DNA of 13,311 nucleotides from an uncultured Flavobacteriales bacterium (GCA_913057815.1 CAJXOV010000015.1:1-13311); one strand, 5' to 3'. Shown: positions 1 through 7,944, counted from the stretch's first letter. Made by a program: numbers and translations. The notes: a model not told the origin generated them from the letters alone.

Positions 1-1
1 T

Positions 2-214
2 AATGGAAAACTACAATTTACCTTAAACGGTTTCTCTTCTAGAACAACTATAGATATATACAACACTATAGGAAGTTTAGTGGCTACTGAGGTGATAAAC
101 ACGAGTACGGTTACGATGGACTTAAACGAAAAAACCTTGAGTAATGGGGTTTATTTAGTGAGAGTTTACGATGAAAATAATTCAGTAGAACAACGAATTA
201 TTTTGAATAAATAA
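2..214 (+). CDS. C-terminal fragment of a T9SS-exported protein (5' end outside window)
   Basis: An open frame enters from the left edge and ends at TAA 212-214, giving 70 residues. It reads as a typical type IX secretion C-terminal sorting domain: an opening beta-strand (KLQFTLNG), a second strand (TIDIYNTIGSLV), then the conserved LSNGVYLVRVYD block and a final strand ending in RIILNK. In this family the domain steers a protein with an N-terminal signal peptide through the outer membrane T9SS, where it is usually cleaved and the cargo attached to the surface or released. Nothing of the functional part of the protein is in the window, so its activity is unknown. It lies just upstream of, and on the same strand as, another T9SS cargo gene, separated by a strong terminator, so the two are probably separate transcripts. 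Confidence 0.85.
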   Translation, partial: NGKLQFTLNGFSSRTTIDIYNTIGSLVATEVINTSTVTMDLNEKTLSNGVYLVRVYDENNSVEQRIILNK

Positions 215-233
215 GACTATTCCTTAAATTTAG

Positions 234-268
234 AAACGGGCTTAGACTATAGTTTAAGCCCGTTTTTT
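234..268 (+). terminator. Rho-independent terminator after the first T9SS gene
   Basis: An 11-bp perfect stem (AAACGGGCTTA / TAAGCCCGTTT) with a 10-base loop that can pair further (ACTATAGT is itself a palindrome) is followed by six T residues at 263-268. It begins 20 bases after the stop codon at 214. The arrangement fits an intrinsic terminator for the left-hand gene, and the A-rich 5' side may give weak function in reverse. Confidence 0.85.
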
Positions 269-329
269 ATTTAAAACTGTGCAACTGATGCCTTTCTTGA
301 GTTGTATTTACTAGTCTAAACCATTTACT

Positions 330-2927
330 ATGCTAGACTTTATTCATGTGATTAGAATCTTACTCCTCAGCTTCATTGTTTTTTGGTTTAGTAATTCTAT
401 CCATGGACAAACTCAATCATGCGAAATCCCCCCAGGTTTGTTCAATGAATTTGGTTTTCCTGAACAAGTAAATTTTAGAACGTTTGATGCAGGAAATTCA
501 AACGCTATGGTAGAGGGTGGATTTTTTCACAAGTGTTCAGGTGAAATAGGAGGTCGAATTCAAATACACACAGTAAGTACAGAAGATCCAAATGCGGGTT
601 GGGATATAGATATAGCATTGAATGGTGGTACGGATTGGGATAATTGGTCTAACCAAGGGTTTCCTACTTCTTATAGAGATGACACTGAAATAGTAGATGA
701 GGAATATTTAAATTGGACGTATTATCTTATAACGGATGGTACTCTTAAAGGATGGGGGAATTGGGAAGAATCAGAGTTATCAGTAGTTCATTCTCCTATT
801 AATTTTTATTATGCTATGGAAGTAGGTGAAAAGGCCAATGGACATAATTCAGGAGTAGGTGTAAGAGTTTGGATGTCACATGAAGGAACCTTGTATAACC
901 CAGACCTTCAGGTGGTGATAGAAGATGCTTCCGTTCTTTCCAGTTTGTATTTAGATTTAGGCGAGTGTATAGATGTGGACGAACATATAGCTCTACCAAA
1001 CTTAAGCCAAACGATACTTCCATTCTGCACATTAGAAGATGTAGTGCTGGATGAAATAATTCCTTCAGAAAATAACCTGATTAGTGTAGAACAAATCAAT
1101 GGATGTGACGCACAACTCTTCATTCAAGAGGGTGAGCCTATTGTGATCAGTAATCTTCAAATAGGAACCAATACCTTTCTCGTTCAAAATGAAGATCTCT
1201 GCGGAAATGTTCAAGAAGAGGAGTATACAATTCTGGTAACAGCATGTCCTGGAGATGAGGTTTTATGTGCTCCTTTTTCAGCAGGTCCAGATAAGTTTTT
1301 TGTGGACTGTGGAGAAGAGGTGAGTTTGGATTTACAAGCAGAAGTAGCATGTGCACTTAATGGAACTTGGCAGGTTTTCTCAGGTGGTGGAGTGATAGAA
1401 AATTTCAATGACCCTAATTCGGGTTATAATCCTGAAATAGGATTAAATGTGCTTGTCTGGAATACATTCTGCAACGGAAATTTTCTTACTGATACAGTAG
1501 AGATCGAGGTTGTGGAAAGTGAATTGTATACAATGAGTACTGGGGGAGATGCGTCCATTTATTTATGTGATGAATTTACGTTCTCATTGGATGGAAATAT
1601 CTTGCCATCTACAGCCGCACCATTCTGGGTTCAGGAGTCAGGCCCACCGATTTCCTTTTCCAATCCTCTAGATCCGAATGCTGAAATTCTCTTCACAGTA
1701 CCTGGTGAATATGTGATCAGATGGCAGTACATAGATCCCTGTGGGAACTATATGTTTAGCAGTCAAACTATAGAAATTTTAGAAGATGTTTTAACTACTG
1801 CTATTTCATGTAATAGCACTACAGAGTTAATGGCTGTACCTTCTTCATACGATATTAACGGTTTAAGTCTAGGAGGAATTTATGAAGGTGAATGGTCTGT
1901 GGAATCAGAGTCATTATTGATAATAGAAGATGAGAGCGAAGCTCAAACCTCTGTTTCCGCTCTTACATATGGAACTCATATTTTCAACTGGGAGATAACC
2001 AATGCATTTTGCTTAAGTTCATTAACGTGCTCTGATACACTTGTAATTACCAACCCTGACCTATCAGGGTGTACACTTTCATATGCTACCAATTATAGTT
2101 CTTTGGCAGAAGAAGATGATGGTTCCTGTGAGTTTGATTTCTCAATTTGTGATTGTGATGGAAATAACCATTCTCCTTATGTAACTCTGAGGTTAGGTGA
2201 TGGCATCCCTGATGATGAGTCTGTTAATTTCAATTGTGAAACATGGGGCTATGATTGTGGAGATATTATAGATGCTCCTATTTCAGATCCGCATTTAGTT
2301 TGTGAAGGAAACCTTCCTCCTTTAAGTGGATGTATCTGCAGTTTTTCTGAGTTGAGTAGTGCCTTGGGTGAGAGTTTTATTTCTATAGATAGCACTTTGG
2401 TTGATCCCGAGGTGTGTTACAATACAGTTGAACTAACTCCCAATTTTTCTGGAGGATGTTTTATTCATGAACTTTGTTTTAAAATCGGCCAAAGCGAATT
2501 TGTATGTATGAATCTTCCTGCTATGAATTCGTATTACTTTACAGGTGAAGTAATCGAGTTTCAAACCACTGCTGATGCACAATGGATGGATTTTTATGTA
2601 ACCGCACAGAGTATGGTTAGTGATACAGTATCTATTTATGTTCCTCCCTGCACCACTAACGTAGAAGAGATTTCTAAAGACACTTTTCAAATATTTCCAA
2701 ATCCGACAAAAGGAATTTTGAAATTGGTTAACTCATCTAACAAACAGAAGGAATTACTGGTTCACTTGACCGATGGAATTGGACGTGTGGTATTTTCAGA
2801 AGGACGCGACTTTAATACTCAACTCGAGCTTGATCTATCAGCGCTGCCTAATGGAATTTATTTCCTACACATTTTTGAAGATGAAACCTTATTGCAACGC
2901 GAAAAAATCATCATACAAAACCAATAG
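330..2927 (+). CDS. T9SS-exported surface protein with Ig-like repeats
   Basis: This is an 865-aa secreted protein of unknown specific function. Residues 1-26 are a signal peptide with a hydrophobic core (about 8-20) and likely cleavage before Q27. Residues about 30-210 form a Trp/Gly-rich N-terminal module I do not recognise. Residues about 318-574 hold three divergent Ig/PKD-like repeats, each built around a G-x-W strand, an N-D/L-D-P-N-type turn, a V/I-x-W strand and a closing DTVEIEV, QTIEIL or DTLVIT strand. Residues 580-600 are a degenerate version of the GCT..NY..DDGSC motif common in marine Bacteroidota exoproteins. Residues about 600-780 are Cys-rich. Residues about 783-865 are a T9SS sorting domain (FQIFPNPTKG, ALPNGIYFLHI). 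An adhesin or surface-structural role is plausible but not shown. The stop lies 2 bases from that of the convergent gene, leaving no room for a separate terminator. Confidence 0.9.
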   Translation: MLDFIHVIRILLLSFIVFWFSNSIHGQTQSCEIPPGLFNEFGFPEQVNFRTFDAGNSNAMVEGGFFHKCSGEIGGRIQIHTVSTEDPNAGWDIDIALNGGTDWDNWSNQGFPTSYRDDTEIVDEEYLNWTYYLITDGTLKGWGNWEESELSVVHSPINFYYAMEVGEKANGHNSGVGVRVWMSHEGTLYNPDLQVVIEDASVLSSLYLDLGECIDVDEHIALPNLSQTILPFCTLEDVVLDEIIPSENNLISVEQINGCDAQLFIQEGEPIVISNLQIGTNTFLVQNEDLCGNVQEEEYTILVTACPGDEVLCAPFSAGPDKFFVDCGEEVSLDLQAEVACALNGTWQVFSGGGVIENFNDPNSGYNPEIGLNVLVWNTFCNGNFLTDTVEIEVVESELYTMSTGGDASIYLCDEFTFSLDGNILPSTAAPFWVQESGPPISFSNPLDPNAEILFTVPGEYVIRWQYIDPCGNYMFSSQTIEILEDVLTTAISCNSTTELMAVPSSYDINGLSLGGIYEGEWSVESESLLIIEDESEAQTSVSALTYGTHIFNWEITNAFCLSSLTCSDTLVITNPDLSGCTLSYATNYSSLAEEDDGSCEFDFSICDCDGNNHSPYVTLRLGDGIPDDESVNFNCETWGYDCGDIIDAPISDPHLVCEGNLPPLSGCICSFSELSSALGESFISIDSTLVDPEVCYNTVELTPNFSGGCFIHELCFKIGQSEFVCMNLPAMNSYYFTGEVIEFQTTADAQWMDFYVTAQSMVSDTVSIYVPPCTTNVEEISKDTFQIFPNPTKGILKLVNSSNKQKELLVHLTDGIGRVVFSEGRDFNTQLELDLSALPNGIYFLHIFEDETLLQREKIIIQNQ

Positions 2928-2929
2928 AA

Positions 2930-3874
2930 TTAGTCTAAAATAGCTGGGCGCTGCGTTATTTCGTGATAACAGATAGCCTCAGTAGAGTAATAATGGAATA
3001 CCATACTCTTCCTACTTAAGTCTTTGTTAGCATGGAATTCACCTCCGTGCAGAAGGTTAGCATGCCAGATGAAAACATCACCCTTTTTAGCTCTGAACAC
3101 TTCTTTTTTGAGATTCTTAGAAGTAACAATTGCTTCAATTTTATTCTCGTAGAAATCATAAGGTCTTTTACCGAGTAACATTCCTTTTCCACCATGAGAG
3201 TAATCTTCATTCATAATGTACGGAAGATGATGGCTTCCAGGATAATAATGAAGTGGTCCTTGTTCTGAATCTATATCTTCTAGAGCTACCCATGCTGCTA
3301 TGAGATTCCCTTTCGGGTATGTGCTCATATGTATAGAGTCAGAGTGCGTTTTTTGTTCACTGCCTTCTAAAAAATTTATCGATTGAAATAACTGTATTTC
3401 TTGGCCTATTAGCATTTGCATGACCTGTTTCAACGGGCCGTTTTGTGCTAAATCTTTGATAGACTCTGACTGCTTGTGAGCAAACATGATTTTTCTCCCA
3501 TAGCGCCAGTCGGCAGTTTTATTTTCTACCAATGCTGTTACATCATCATTGACTCTGTCTATTTGATCCTCACTAAAGAATGTTTTGAGAATAGAATATC
3601 CGTTGTCTGACCAGTTTAGAAGTTCAGTTTTATGTTCTTCAGAAAATAATTCGAATATTCTGTCTCCAGGAAGTAGGTCTTTTGAGTTTCTTTCGTCTAA
3701 CCAGTTCTTTTTCTCAGGTAAACCCTCGAAATCTTTAGCAGAAACAGACTGATAGTACTTCTTATTTAACCCCACGGATTTATACTTCTCATTCAGCCCC
3801 TTTAAACCACTCTTTTGGAAGAAGTTATATGCTGAATAAGCCGGTTTAAATCTCCTTAGCCACGACTTGATCAT
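2930..3874 (-). CDS. Phytanoyl-CoA dioxygenase (PhyH) family protein
   Basis: A 314-aa member of the PhyH branch of Fe(II)/2-oxoglutarate-dependent oxygenases, which hydroxylate small substrates while decarboxylating 2-oxoglutarate. The iron triad can be read directly: His177 and Asp179 in KTHSDS, and His276 in HANLLHGG. Arg288 in DLSRKS sits where the 2-oxoglutarate carboxylate-binding Arg is expected. The segment GPLHYYPGSHHLPY (about 206-219) is the usual PhyH core strand and turn. No signal peptide is seen, so it is presumably cytoplasmic. Length is usual for bacterial PhyH proteins. The substrate cannot be told from sequence; bacterial relatives act on lipids, halogenated or phosphonate compounds, or secondary metabolites. 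The start is supported by a -7 promoter box only 4 bases upstream. It is divergent from pccB and convergent with the T9SS gene, so it is transcribed alone. Confidence 0.88.
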   Translation of the reverse strand: MIKSWLRRFKPAYSAYNFFQKSGLKGLNEKYKSVGLNKKYYQSVSAKDFEGLPEKKNWLDERNSKDLLPGDRIFELFSEEHKTELLNWSDNGYSILKTFFSEDQIDRVNDDVTALVENKTADWRYGRKIMFAHKQSESIKDLAQNGPLKQVMQMLIGQEIQLFQSINFLEGSEQKTHSDSIHMSTYPKGNLIAAWVALEDIDSEQGPLHYYPGSHHLPYIMNEDYSHGGKGMLLGKRPYDFYENKIEAIVTSKNLKKEVFRAKKGDVFIWHANLLHGGEFHANKDLSRKSMVFHYYSTEAICYHEITQRPAILD

Positions 3875-3878
3875 ATAA

Positions 3879-3886
3879 CAAAGTTA
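3879..3886 (-). promoter_or_regulatory. -7 promoter box of the PhyH-like gene
   Basis: Read on the minus strand this is TAACTTTG, a full match to the Bacteroidota -7 consensus TAnnTTTG. It ends 4 bases before the start codon at 3874, implying a leaderless or nearly leaderless mRNA. No clear -33 TTG lies at the expected 19-21 base spacing. Confidence 0.55.
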
Positions 3887-3959
3887 ACTATGCATAATGC
3901 AGGTTCATAAGCCAATGATCAAACTTTTGAACTGTCATGAATGAACTACTTTCATGAAG

Positions 3960-3967
3960 TATATTTG
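3960..3967 (+). promoter_or_regulatory. -7 promoter box of the pccB-hutG operon
   Basis: TATATTTG matches the Bacteroidota TAnnTTTG box exactly. It lies downstream of an in-frame ATG at 3954 and 16 bases upstream of the ATG at 3984, so the transcript probably begins after 3954. This is the main reason for choosing 3984 as the translation start of the carboxylase gene. Confidence 0.6.
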
Positions 3968-3983
3968 CCTAAAATCTGCACAA

Positions 3984-5522
3984 ATGGATAAGTTCAAAGT
4001 ATTGGATGAAAAACTGGCTGAATCTAAGCTAGGAGGAGGAGAAAAGAGAATAGCTGCTCAGCATGCTAAAGGAAAACTAACAGCAAGAGAACGAATAGAT
4101 TATTTGTTGGATGATGGCTCGTTTGAAGAAATGGGAGCGTTAGTTTCTCATAGAAGCACAAACTTCGGACTGGATAAAAAAGTATTTCTCGGTGATGGAG
4201 TAGTTACAGGATACGGAACTATCAATGGAAAACTGGTTTATGTGTTTTCTCAGGATTTCACAGTGCTCGGTGGTTCATTAGCAGAGGCACACGCAGAAAA
4301 AATATGCAAAGTGATGGATCTAGCCATGGAAAATGGTGCGCCACTTATCGGGATAAATGACAGTGGAGGAGCTAGAATTCAAGAAGGTGTAGTTTCATTA
4401 GGCGGTTATGCAGATATATTTTATAAGAATGTACAAGCGAGTGGTGTAATCCCACAGATTAGTGTAATAATGGGGCCTTGTGCTGGAGGAGCAGTTTACT
4501 CGCCAGCGCTAACTGACTTCATTTTTATGGTAGAAGGTTCTTCATATATGTTCGTTACGGGACCTAATGTGGTAAAAACGGTTACGCATGAAGAGGTAAG
4601 CTCTGAAGATTTAGGAGGAGCATCTGCTCATAGTACTAAAAGTGGAGTTACTCATTTTACTCATGAAAATGAAATAGAAACGCTAAACGGAATCAAAAAT
4701 ATTCTAAGCTATCTTCCTCAAAATTGTGAAGAAAAAGCTCCTCAATTGGCGTATGAAGTTTCTTCTGAAAAGAGAGAAAAACTGGATTCTATTATTCCGG
4801 CCAATCCTAATCAGCCGTATGATATGAAAGAGGTTATTAGTGAATTAATAGATTCGGATTCATTTATGGAAGTGCATAAAGATTATGCCGAAAACATAGT
4901 GGTAGGACTAGCTCGTTTAGGTGGTAAAAGTGTGGGGATAGTGGCCAATCAACCTGCTTATCTGGCGGGAGTTTTGGATATAAAATGTTCTACAAAAGCA
5001 GCTCGTTTTGTGAGATTCTGTGATGCGTTTAATATTCCTCTTTTAGTATTGGAAGATGTACCAGGATTTTTGCCTGGAACTGATCAAGAATGGAACGGAA
5101 TAATCTCTAATGGAGCTAAATTACTTTATGCTTTTTCGGAGGCTACAGTTCCTAGAATTACTGTAATTACTAGAAAAGCTTATGGAGGTGCTTATGATGT
5201 AATGAACTCAAAGCACATAGGTGCTGATATGAATTACGCATGGCCCACTGCTGAAATAGCTGTGATGGGAGCTAAAGGTGCTGCTGAAATTATATTCAAA
5301 GGAGAAATTAATGAAGCATCTGACTCTGAAGCCAAATGGAAGGAGAAAGAACAAGAATACGCAGACCTATTTGCCAATCCATATAATGCAGCAGCTAGAG
5401 GTTATGTAGATGCGGTAATCAAACCACATGAAACGAGAGAGAAGCTTATAAAAGCATTTAAAATGCTTGAAAATAAAGTAGTAAACCTTCCTAGAAAAAA
5501 GCACGGAAATATTCCATTATAA
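3984..5522 (+). CDS. pccB: Acyl-CoA (propionyl-CoA type) carboxylase, carboxyltransferase beta subunit
   Basis: A 512-aa carboxyltransferase that moves CO2 from carboxybiotin to an acyl-CoA; with propionyl-CoA this gives methylmalonyl-CoA. Two crotonase-like halves are visible. The N half has [12 protein letters not shown] (about 124-135) and [12 protein letters not shown] (about 164-175). The C half has [10 protein letters not shown] (about 356-365), [11 protein letters not shown] (about 397-407) and [18 protein letters not shown] (about 419-436). The GGA turns form the oxyanion holes. Asp405 in GGAYD is the position known from Streptomyces PccB/AccB work to set acyl preference, with Asp in propionyl-type and Ile in acetyl/mixed-type enzymes. 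The whole C half reads much like human PCCB. Length is normal. An ATG at 3954 would add 10 residues but lies upstream of the promoter box and outside the family's usual MDKF...LGGG start. No biotin carboxylase or biotin-carrier subunit is nearby, so the alpha subunit must be elsewhere. hutG follows after 3 bases. Confidence 0.93.
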   Translation: MDKFKVLDEKLAESKLGGGEKRIAAQHAKGKLTARERIDYLLDDGSFEEMGALVSHRSTNFGLDKKVFLGDGVVTGYGTINGKLVYVFSQDFTVLGGSLAEAHAEKICKVMDLAMENGAPLIGINDSGGARIQEGVVSLGGYADIFYKNVQASGVIPQISVIMGPCAGGAVYSPALTDFIFMVEGSSYMFVTGPNVVKTVTHEEVSSEDLGGASAHSTKSGVTHFTHENEIETLNGIKNILSYLPQNCEEKAPQLAYEVSSEKREKLDSIIPANPNQPYDMKEVISELIDSDSFMEVHKDYAENIVVGLARLGGKSVGIVANQPAYLAGVLDIKCSTKAARFVRFCDAFNIPLLVLEDVPGFLPGTDQEWNGIISNGAKLLYAFSEATVPRITVITRKAYGGAYDVMNSKHIGADMNYAWPTAEIAVMGAKGAAEIIFKGEINEASDSEAKWKEKEQEYADLFANPYNAAARGYVDAVIKPHETREKLIKAFKMLENKVVNLPRKKHGNIPL

Positions 5523-5525
5523 CAT

Positions 5526-6524
5526 ATGGAACTAAAATATCTAAAACCTACGTCCAAGGATGTTTGGACGGGAAGGATAGATCATCTTTCAGATCCAGAT
5601 TCTGCCAGGTATCATCAGGCTGTTCGTCTAGTGAATGTAGAAGAAATTCCTCTGGTGTCTGAAAAATCTGATAAAACACTTTTTTGCATATTAGGGTTCT
5701 GCTGTGATGAAGGTGTAAGAAGAAATATGGGCAGAGTAGGAGCAGCAGAAGGTCCGCCTAAGATAAGAACAGAACTCGCTAAACTCCCTGCTAACTTCAA
5801 TAGAACTTCTGAGTTACTAGATATTGGAGATGTTGTTTGCCAAGGAGAAGATATGGAAGGTGCTCAAGCTGAGCTTTCTTTATTGGTAACTTATCTTTTG
5901 AACCATAACATCACTCCATTAGTACTGGGAGGAGGACATGAAATAGTGTTTGGGCATTATTTAGGTGTAGCAAAACATGCAGAGGACCTTTCTCAAAAAC
6001 CTCCTTTAATTATCAACTTAGACGCTCACTTAGATTTAAGACCTATAAACGATGGAGGAACATCTGGTACATCTTTTAACCAAATAGCAGAAAAACATCA
6101 GGCTGAAGGGAAGTCATTTGATTACATCTGTATAGGAACTCAAACGTATGGAAACACTAGAAGTTTGTATAAAAGAGCAGATGAATTAGGTGTGAACTAT
6201 TACGATGCTAAAGATATCACTGAATCTTCTAAAGGTCATATTCTTACTCAGGTGTTGGTCCAATTAAAAGAACATGATTCTGCGTATTTAACCCTTGATT
6301 TTGATGTTCTAAATGCTGCTCATGCTCCGGGTGTGTCTTCTCCACAGCCATTCGGTATTTCACCAGATTTAATGCTCTACTTCGTAAAGGCGATACTTAG
6401 AACTGGAAAAGTGAAAAGCTTGGACATAGCTGAGGTTTCTCCTCGGTATGATGATGATAATCAGACAGCCAAGCTGGCAGCTGTAGTGCTTTATTCTATG
6501 CTGAACGTGTTAGGGAAAACCTAA
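5526..6524 (+). CDS. hutG: Formimidoylglutamase (ureohydrolase family)
   Basis: A 332-aa arginase/agmatinase-superfamily enzyme, best read as HutG, which hydrolyses N-formimidoyl-L-glutamate to glutamate and formamide in histidine degradation. The six ligands of the dinuclear Mn centre are visible: His138 (LGGGHE), Asp166, His168 and Asp170 (NLDAHLD), and Asp258 and Asp260 (LTLDFD). The opening VWTGRIDH (about 13-20) and GFCCDEGVRRNMGRVGA (about 57-73) are characteristic of HutG rather than arginase or agmatinase. The ATG lies 3 bases after the pccB stop, so the two are almost certainly cotranscribed. No other hut gene is in the window. The 3' end of this gene recurs as truncated copies at 9887-10007 and, more weakly, 6995-7024. 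Confidence 0.88.
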   Translation: MELKYLKPTSKDVWTGRIDHLSDPDSARYHQAVRLVNVEEIPLVSEKSDKTLFCILGFCCDEGVRRNMGRVGAAEGPPKIRTELAKLPANFNRTSELLDIGDVVCQGEDMEGAQAELSLLVTYLLNHNITPLVLGGGHEIVFGHYLGVAKHAEDLSQKPPLIINLDAHLDLRPINDGGTSGTSFNQIAEKHQAEGKSFDYICIGTQTYGNTRSLYKRADELGVNYYDAKDITESSKGHILTQVLVQLKEHDSAYLTLDFDVLNAAHAPGVSSPQPFGISPDLMLYFVKAILRTGKVKSLDIAEVSPRYDDDNQTAKLAAVVLYSMLNVLGKT

Positions 6525-6542
6525 ATAAAACTAGAACAATAA

Positions 6543-6782
6543 TTATTTTCTGCGATTTGCTTTACTCTTTCTTTTAGTTCTGCGCTTCTTTCCGCATTTC
6601 ATTCGGGTTAAATCACCACCAGAGGCCTTGAATTTTTTAGCATTGATCTTGGCATGTTTTGAGTTGCGTTGTGCATGAGCTTTGTAGTTATAGCCTTTTG
6701 TCTTGGTGCGTTGAGCTAAGATATCTGTTGAGTAAGCACATGAAAGCATAACAGATAGTAAAATAATAAGAATTTTTTTCAT
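6543..6782 (-). CDS. Small secreted, strongly basic protein
   Basis: A 79-aa protein I do not recognise. Residues 1-24 look like a signal peptide (MKKILIILLSVML core, cleavage after DILA before Q25). An alternative is a lipoprotein with the weak lipobox MLSC at Cys15. The mature part is unusually rich in Lys and Arg, ending with GKKRRTKRKSKANRRK, so it could bind nucleic acid, polyanionic LPS or polysaccharide; this is inference. The ATG at 6782 is preferred over an in-frame GTG at 6806 because it places the signal peptide at the N terminus. It is convergent with hutG, 18 bases from its stop. It occupies the cargo position between intact hutG and the first truncated lptB copy. Confidence 0.7.
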   Translation of the reverse strand: MKKILIILLSVMLSCAYSTDILAQRTKTKGYNYKAHAQRNSKHAKINAKKFKASGGDLTRMKCGKKRRTKRKSKANRRK

Positions 6783-6918
6783 GCTTTGCTTTTTAATTGA
6801 TAGCACTATTGATTAGAAAAAAGGTTTTCCATTTAGATTTTGTTGTGAACCTCATACTCGAGTCCATGAATCGGTTATAATTTAACTAATTTTCTTGGAG
6901 TTATATTGTTTTGAAATT

Positions 6919-6987
6919 TTAAACCTTCCTTCTTAGCTCGAAATTTCGACCTAGGCAAACGTTACCAACTTCATCGTATGCAGCTAG
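6919..6987 (-). pseudogene. lptB 3'-end relic A
   Basis: Read on the minus strand, the frame ending at TAA 6919-6921 gives LAAYDEVGNVCLGRNFELRRKV. This aligns with LptB residues 222-243 of the intact gene at 10787-11518 without an indel, keeping LAA, D/E-E-V, LG and NFELR-K. An in-frame stop lies just upstream and all ATPase motifs are missing, so it cannot be functional. It is the shortest and most diverged of three lptB relics. A short hutG-like end follows directly at 6995. Confidence 0.72.
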
Positions 6988-6994
6988 TTATTTT

Positions 6995-7024
6995 GTAGTG
7001 GTGTTGTATTCCATTCTAACTTAA
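6995..7024 (+). pseudogene. Possible hutG 3'-end relic A
   Basis: The codons read VVVLYSILT then stop, matching VVLYSMLN near the C terminus of intact HutG (residues about 320-327). The other relic at 9887-10007 has VVLYSILN. On its own the match is short. What supports it is its position directly next to an lptB relic, in the same back-to-back arrangement as the clearer pair at 9674-10007. Confidence 0.45.
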
Positions 7025-7090
7025 TTGGGCAGATAGTACTGTCCTTATTATCTTTTCCTATACCGATCTTGGATAAGAGGAAGAACTAAT

Positions 7091-7795
7091 TTATAAACCA
7101 TTCCATAAAAGGACTAGCGCAATCATGAACATTAAAATTATTAAAGCTATGAGGAGTATAATAGCTGAAAAACAGAAAACTACTTTTGCTATTAAGGTTC
7201 CTTTTAAAGGAGGCTTTTCTTTAATAGCTACAGCAGACATCACCACAGCAGCTATAATTAGCACACCAGCAACAAAAATGGAATCTAGAGACAGGAATAA
7301 AAAAAACAAGAACAACGCTACCAAAGATAAAATAGCCAAAACATTCAGTTTCTTTTTCGGTTCCTCTTCTGGCTTTTCATTTGTTTTTAATTCTTCATTA
7401 AAAGATGGTTCGGTTGAGTTAATTTTTGAATTCTGTTCCGATAGTTTTCGATCAAAGGTCTTTCCATTTTTCTTGAGAATATTATTCACTATGGTTTTGG
7501 GGTTTTTTGAAAATAATCTTTCAATATTCCCATTTGGATACTTTAATTCTAAATTTTCTCTTGATGAATTCAAATCAGAGGTTAATAGAAACTCAGTACT
7601 AATAGAAGTCCTCTGAACTCTTTCAAAAATAACAGGCTTACTTTCTTTTTTGGTTTTATGTACATAATACCCTTTTTGGTATTTCCTTTTTTGAATTCTA
7701 TTTTCAGAAATCACCCTGCTTGAAGAGGCACAAGACCCCAGAAGTATAATTAGCAAAGCGATGGCTATTAGAGATTTAATGGGAGAGAAATTCAT
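7091..7795 (-). CDS. Membrane lipoprotein with QKRKYQKG motif and C-terminal TM segments
   Basis: A 234-aa protein of unknown function. The N terminus is a lipoprotein signal peptide with lipobox LLGSC, so Cys22 would be lipidated. It is followed by IQKRKYQKGYYVHK (34-47), a short basic motif I associate with Bacteroidota lipoproteins of unknown function. Residues about 50-148 are charged, low in complexity towards the end (EKPEEEPKKK) and probably disordered. Residues about 150-170, 172-191 and 202-231 are three hydrophobic segments likely to span a membrane. A lipid anchor together with C-terminal TM helices is unusual and suggests an inner membrane location. A plus-strand frame overlaps it but lacks a protein-like composition. 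It lies just downstream, in its own direction, of lptB relic B; its decayed paralogue at 10011-10744 lies just downstream of intact lptB. This one appears intact. Confidence 0.75.
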   Translation of the reverse strand: MNFSPIKSLIAIALLIILLGSCASSSRVISENRIQKRKYQKGYYVHKTKKESKPVIFERVQRTSISTEFLLTSDLNSSRENLELKYPNGNIERLFSKNPKTIVNNILKKNGKTFDRKLSEQNSKINSTEPSFNEELKTNEKPEEEPKKKLNVLAILSLVALFLFFLFLSLDSIFVAGVLIIAAVVMSAVAIKEKPPLKGTLIAKVVFCFSAIILLIALIILMFMIALVLLWNGL

Positions 7796-7799
7796 TTAA

Positions 7800-7807
7800 C
7801 AATAATA
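7800..7807 (-). promoter_or_regulatory. Weak -7-like box before the lipoprotein gene
   Basis: The minus strand reads TATTATTG, one mismatch from TAnnTTTG, ending 4 bases before the start codon at 7795. No -33 element is clear. It may mean that the gene gained its own promoter once it lost an intact upstream lptB. Confidence 0.3.
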
Positions 7808-7812
7808 CGAAT

Positions 7813-7925
7813 TTAAAAGCACCCCCCCTTCCTTCTAAGCTCGAACTGTCCCAAATAGACTCTTCTTACCTCTTCATCTGCAACTAGTTCTTCTGCCGTG
7901 CCAGTTTTAAGAGTGTTTCCAAAGA
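7813..7925 (-). pseudogene. lptB 3'-end relic B
   Basis: The minus frame ending at TAA 7813-7815 reads [20 protein letters not shown] then LGQFELRRK, aligning with LptB residues about 214-241; a looser match extends back to about 208. One residue (the Asn of NFELR) is missing and the last residues after RRK differ. Most differences from intact lptB in the well-aligned core are synonymous. All nucleotide-binding motifs are absent, so it is a truncated gene end and not a working ATPase. It sits immediately upstream of the lipoprotein gene in transcription direction, the same order as intact lptB and the decayed paralogue. Confidence 0.82.
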
Positions 7926-7944
7926 CCTGTCTTATCAATTTTAA

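Larger units (their letters stand above)
6783..7090. other. Gene-free interval holding an lptB/hutG gene-end scar
   Basis: These 308 bases contain no complete gene. The first part (6783-6918) is AT-rich and must carry the promoter of the small basic protein, although no full TAnnTTTG box is visible. The middle (6919-7024) holds decayed 3' ends of lptB and hutG joined back to back. The rest (7025-7090) shows nothing recognisable before the stop of the next gene. Confidence 0.6.

Noticed and set aside
814..1408. Short minus-strand frames inside the T9SS gene
   Set aside because: Shadows of a long plus-strand gene with a signal peptide and a sorting domain; none has a start context or recognisable motifs.
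3954..3983. Upstream in-frame ATG giving a 522-aa carboxylase
   Set aside because: A perfect -7 box (3960-3967) lies after this ATG, and the family normally begins near MDKF, so the ten extra residues are unlikely to be translated.
6783..6806. GTG start adding eight residues to the small basic protein
   Set aside because: It would put polar residues (LSIKKQS) in front of an otherwise normal signal peptide; ATG 6782 is better.
7125..7616. 163-codon plus-strand open frame overlapping the lipoprotein gene
   Set aside because: It lies antisense within 7091-7795. The minus-strand protein has a lipobox, TM segments and a homologue elsewhere in the window; the plus-strand frame has none of these.
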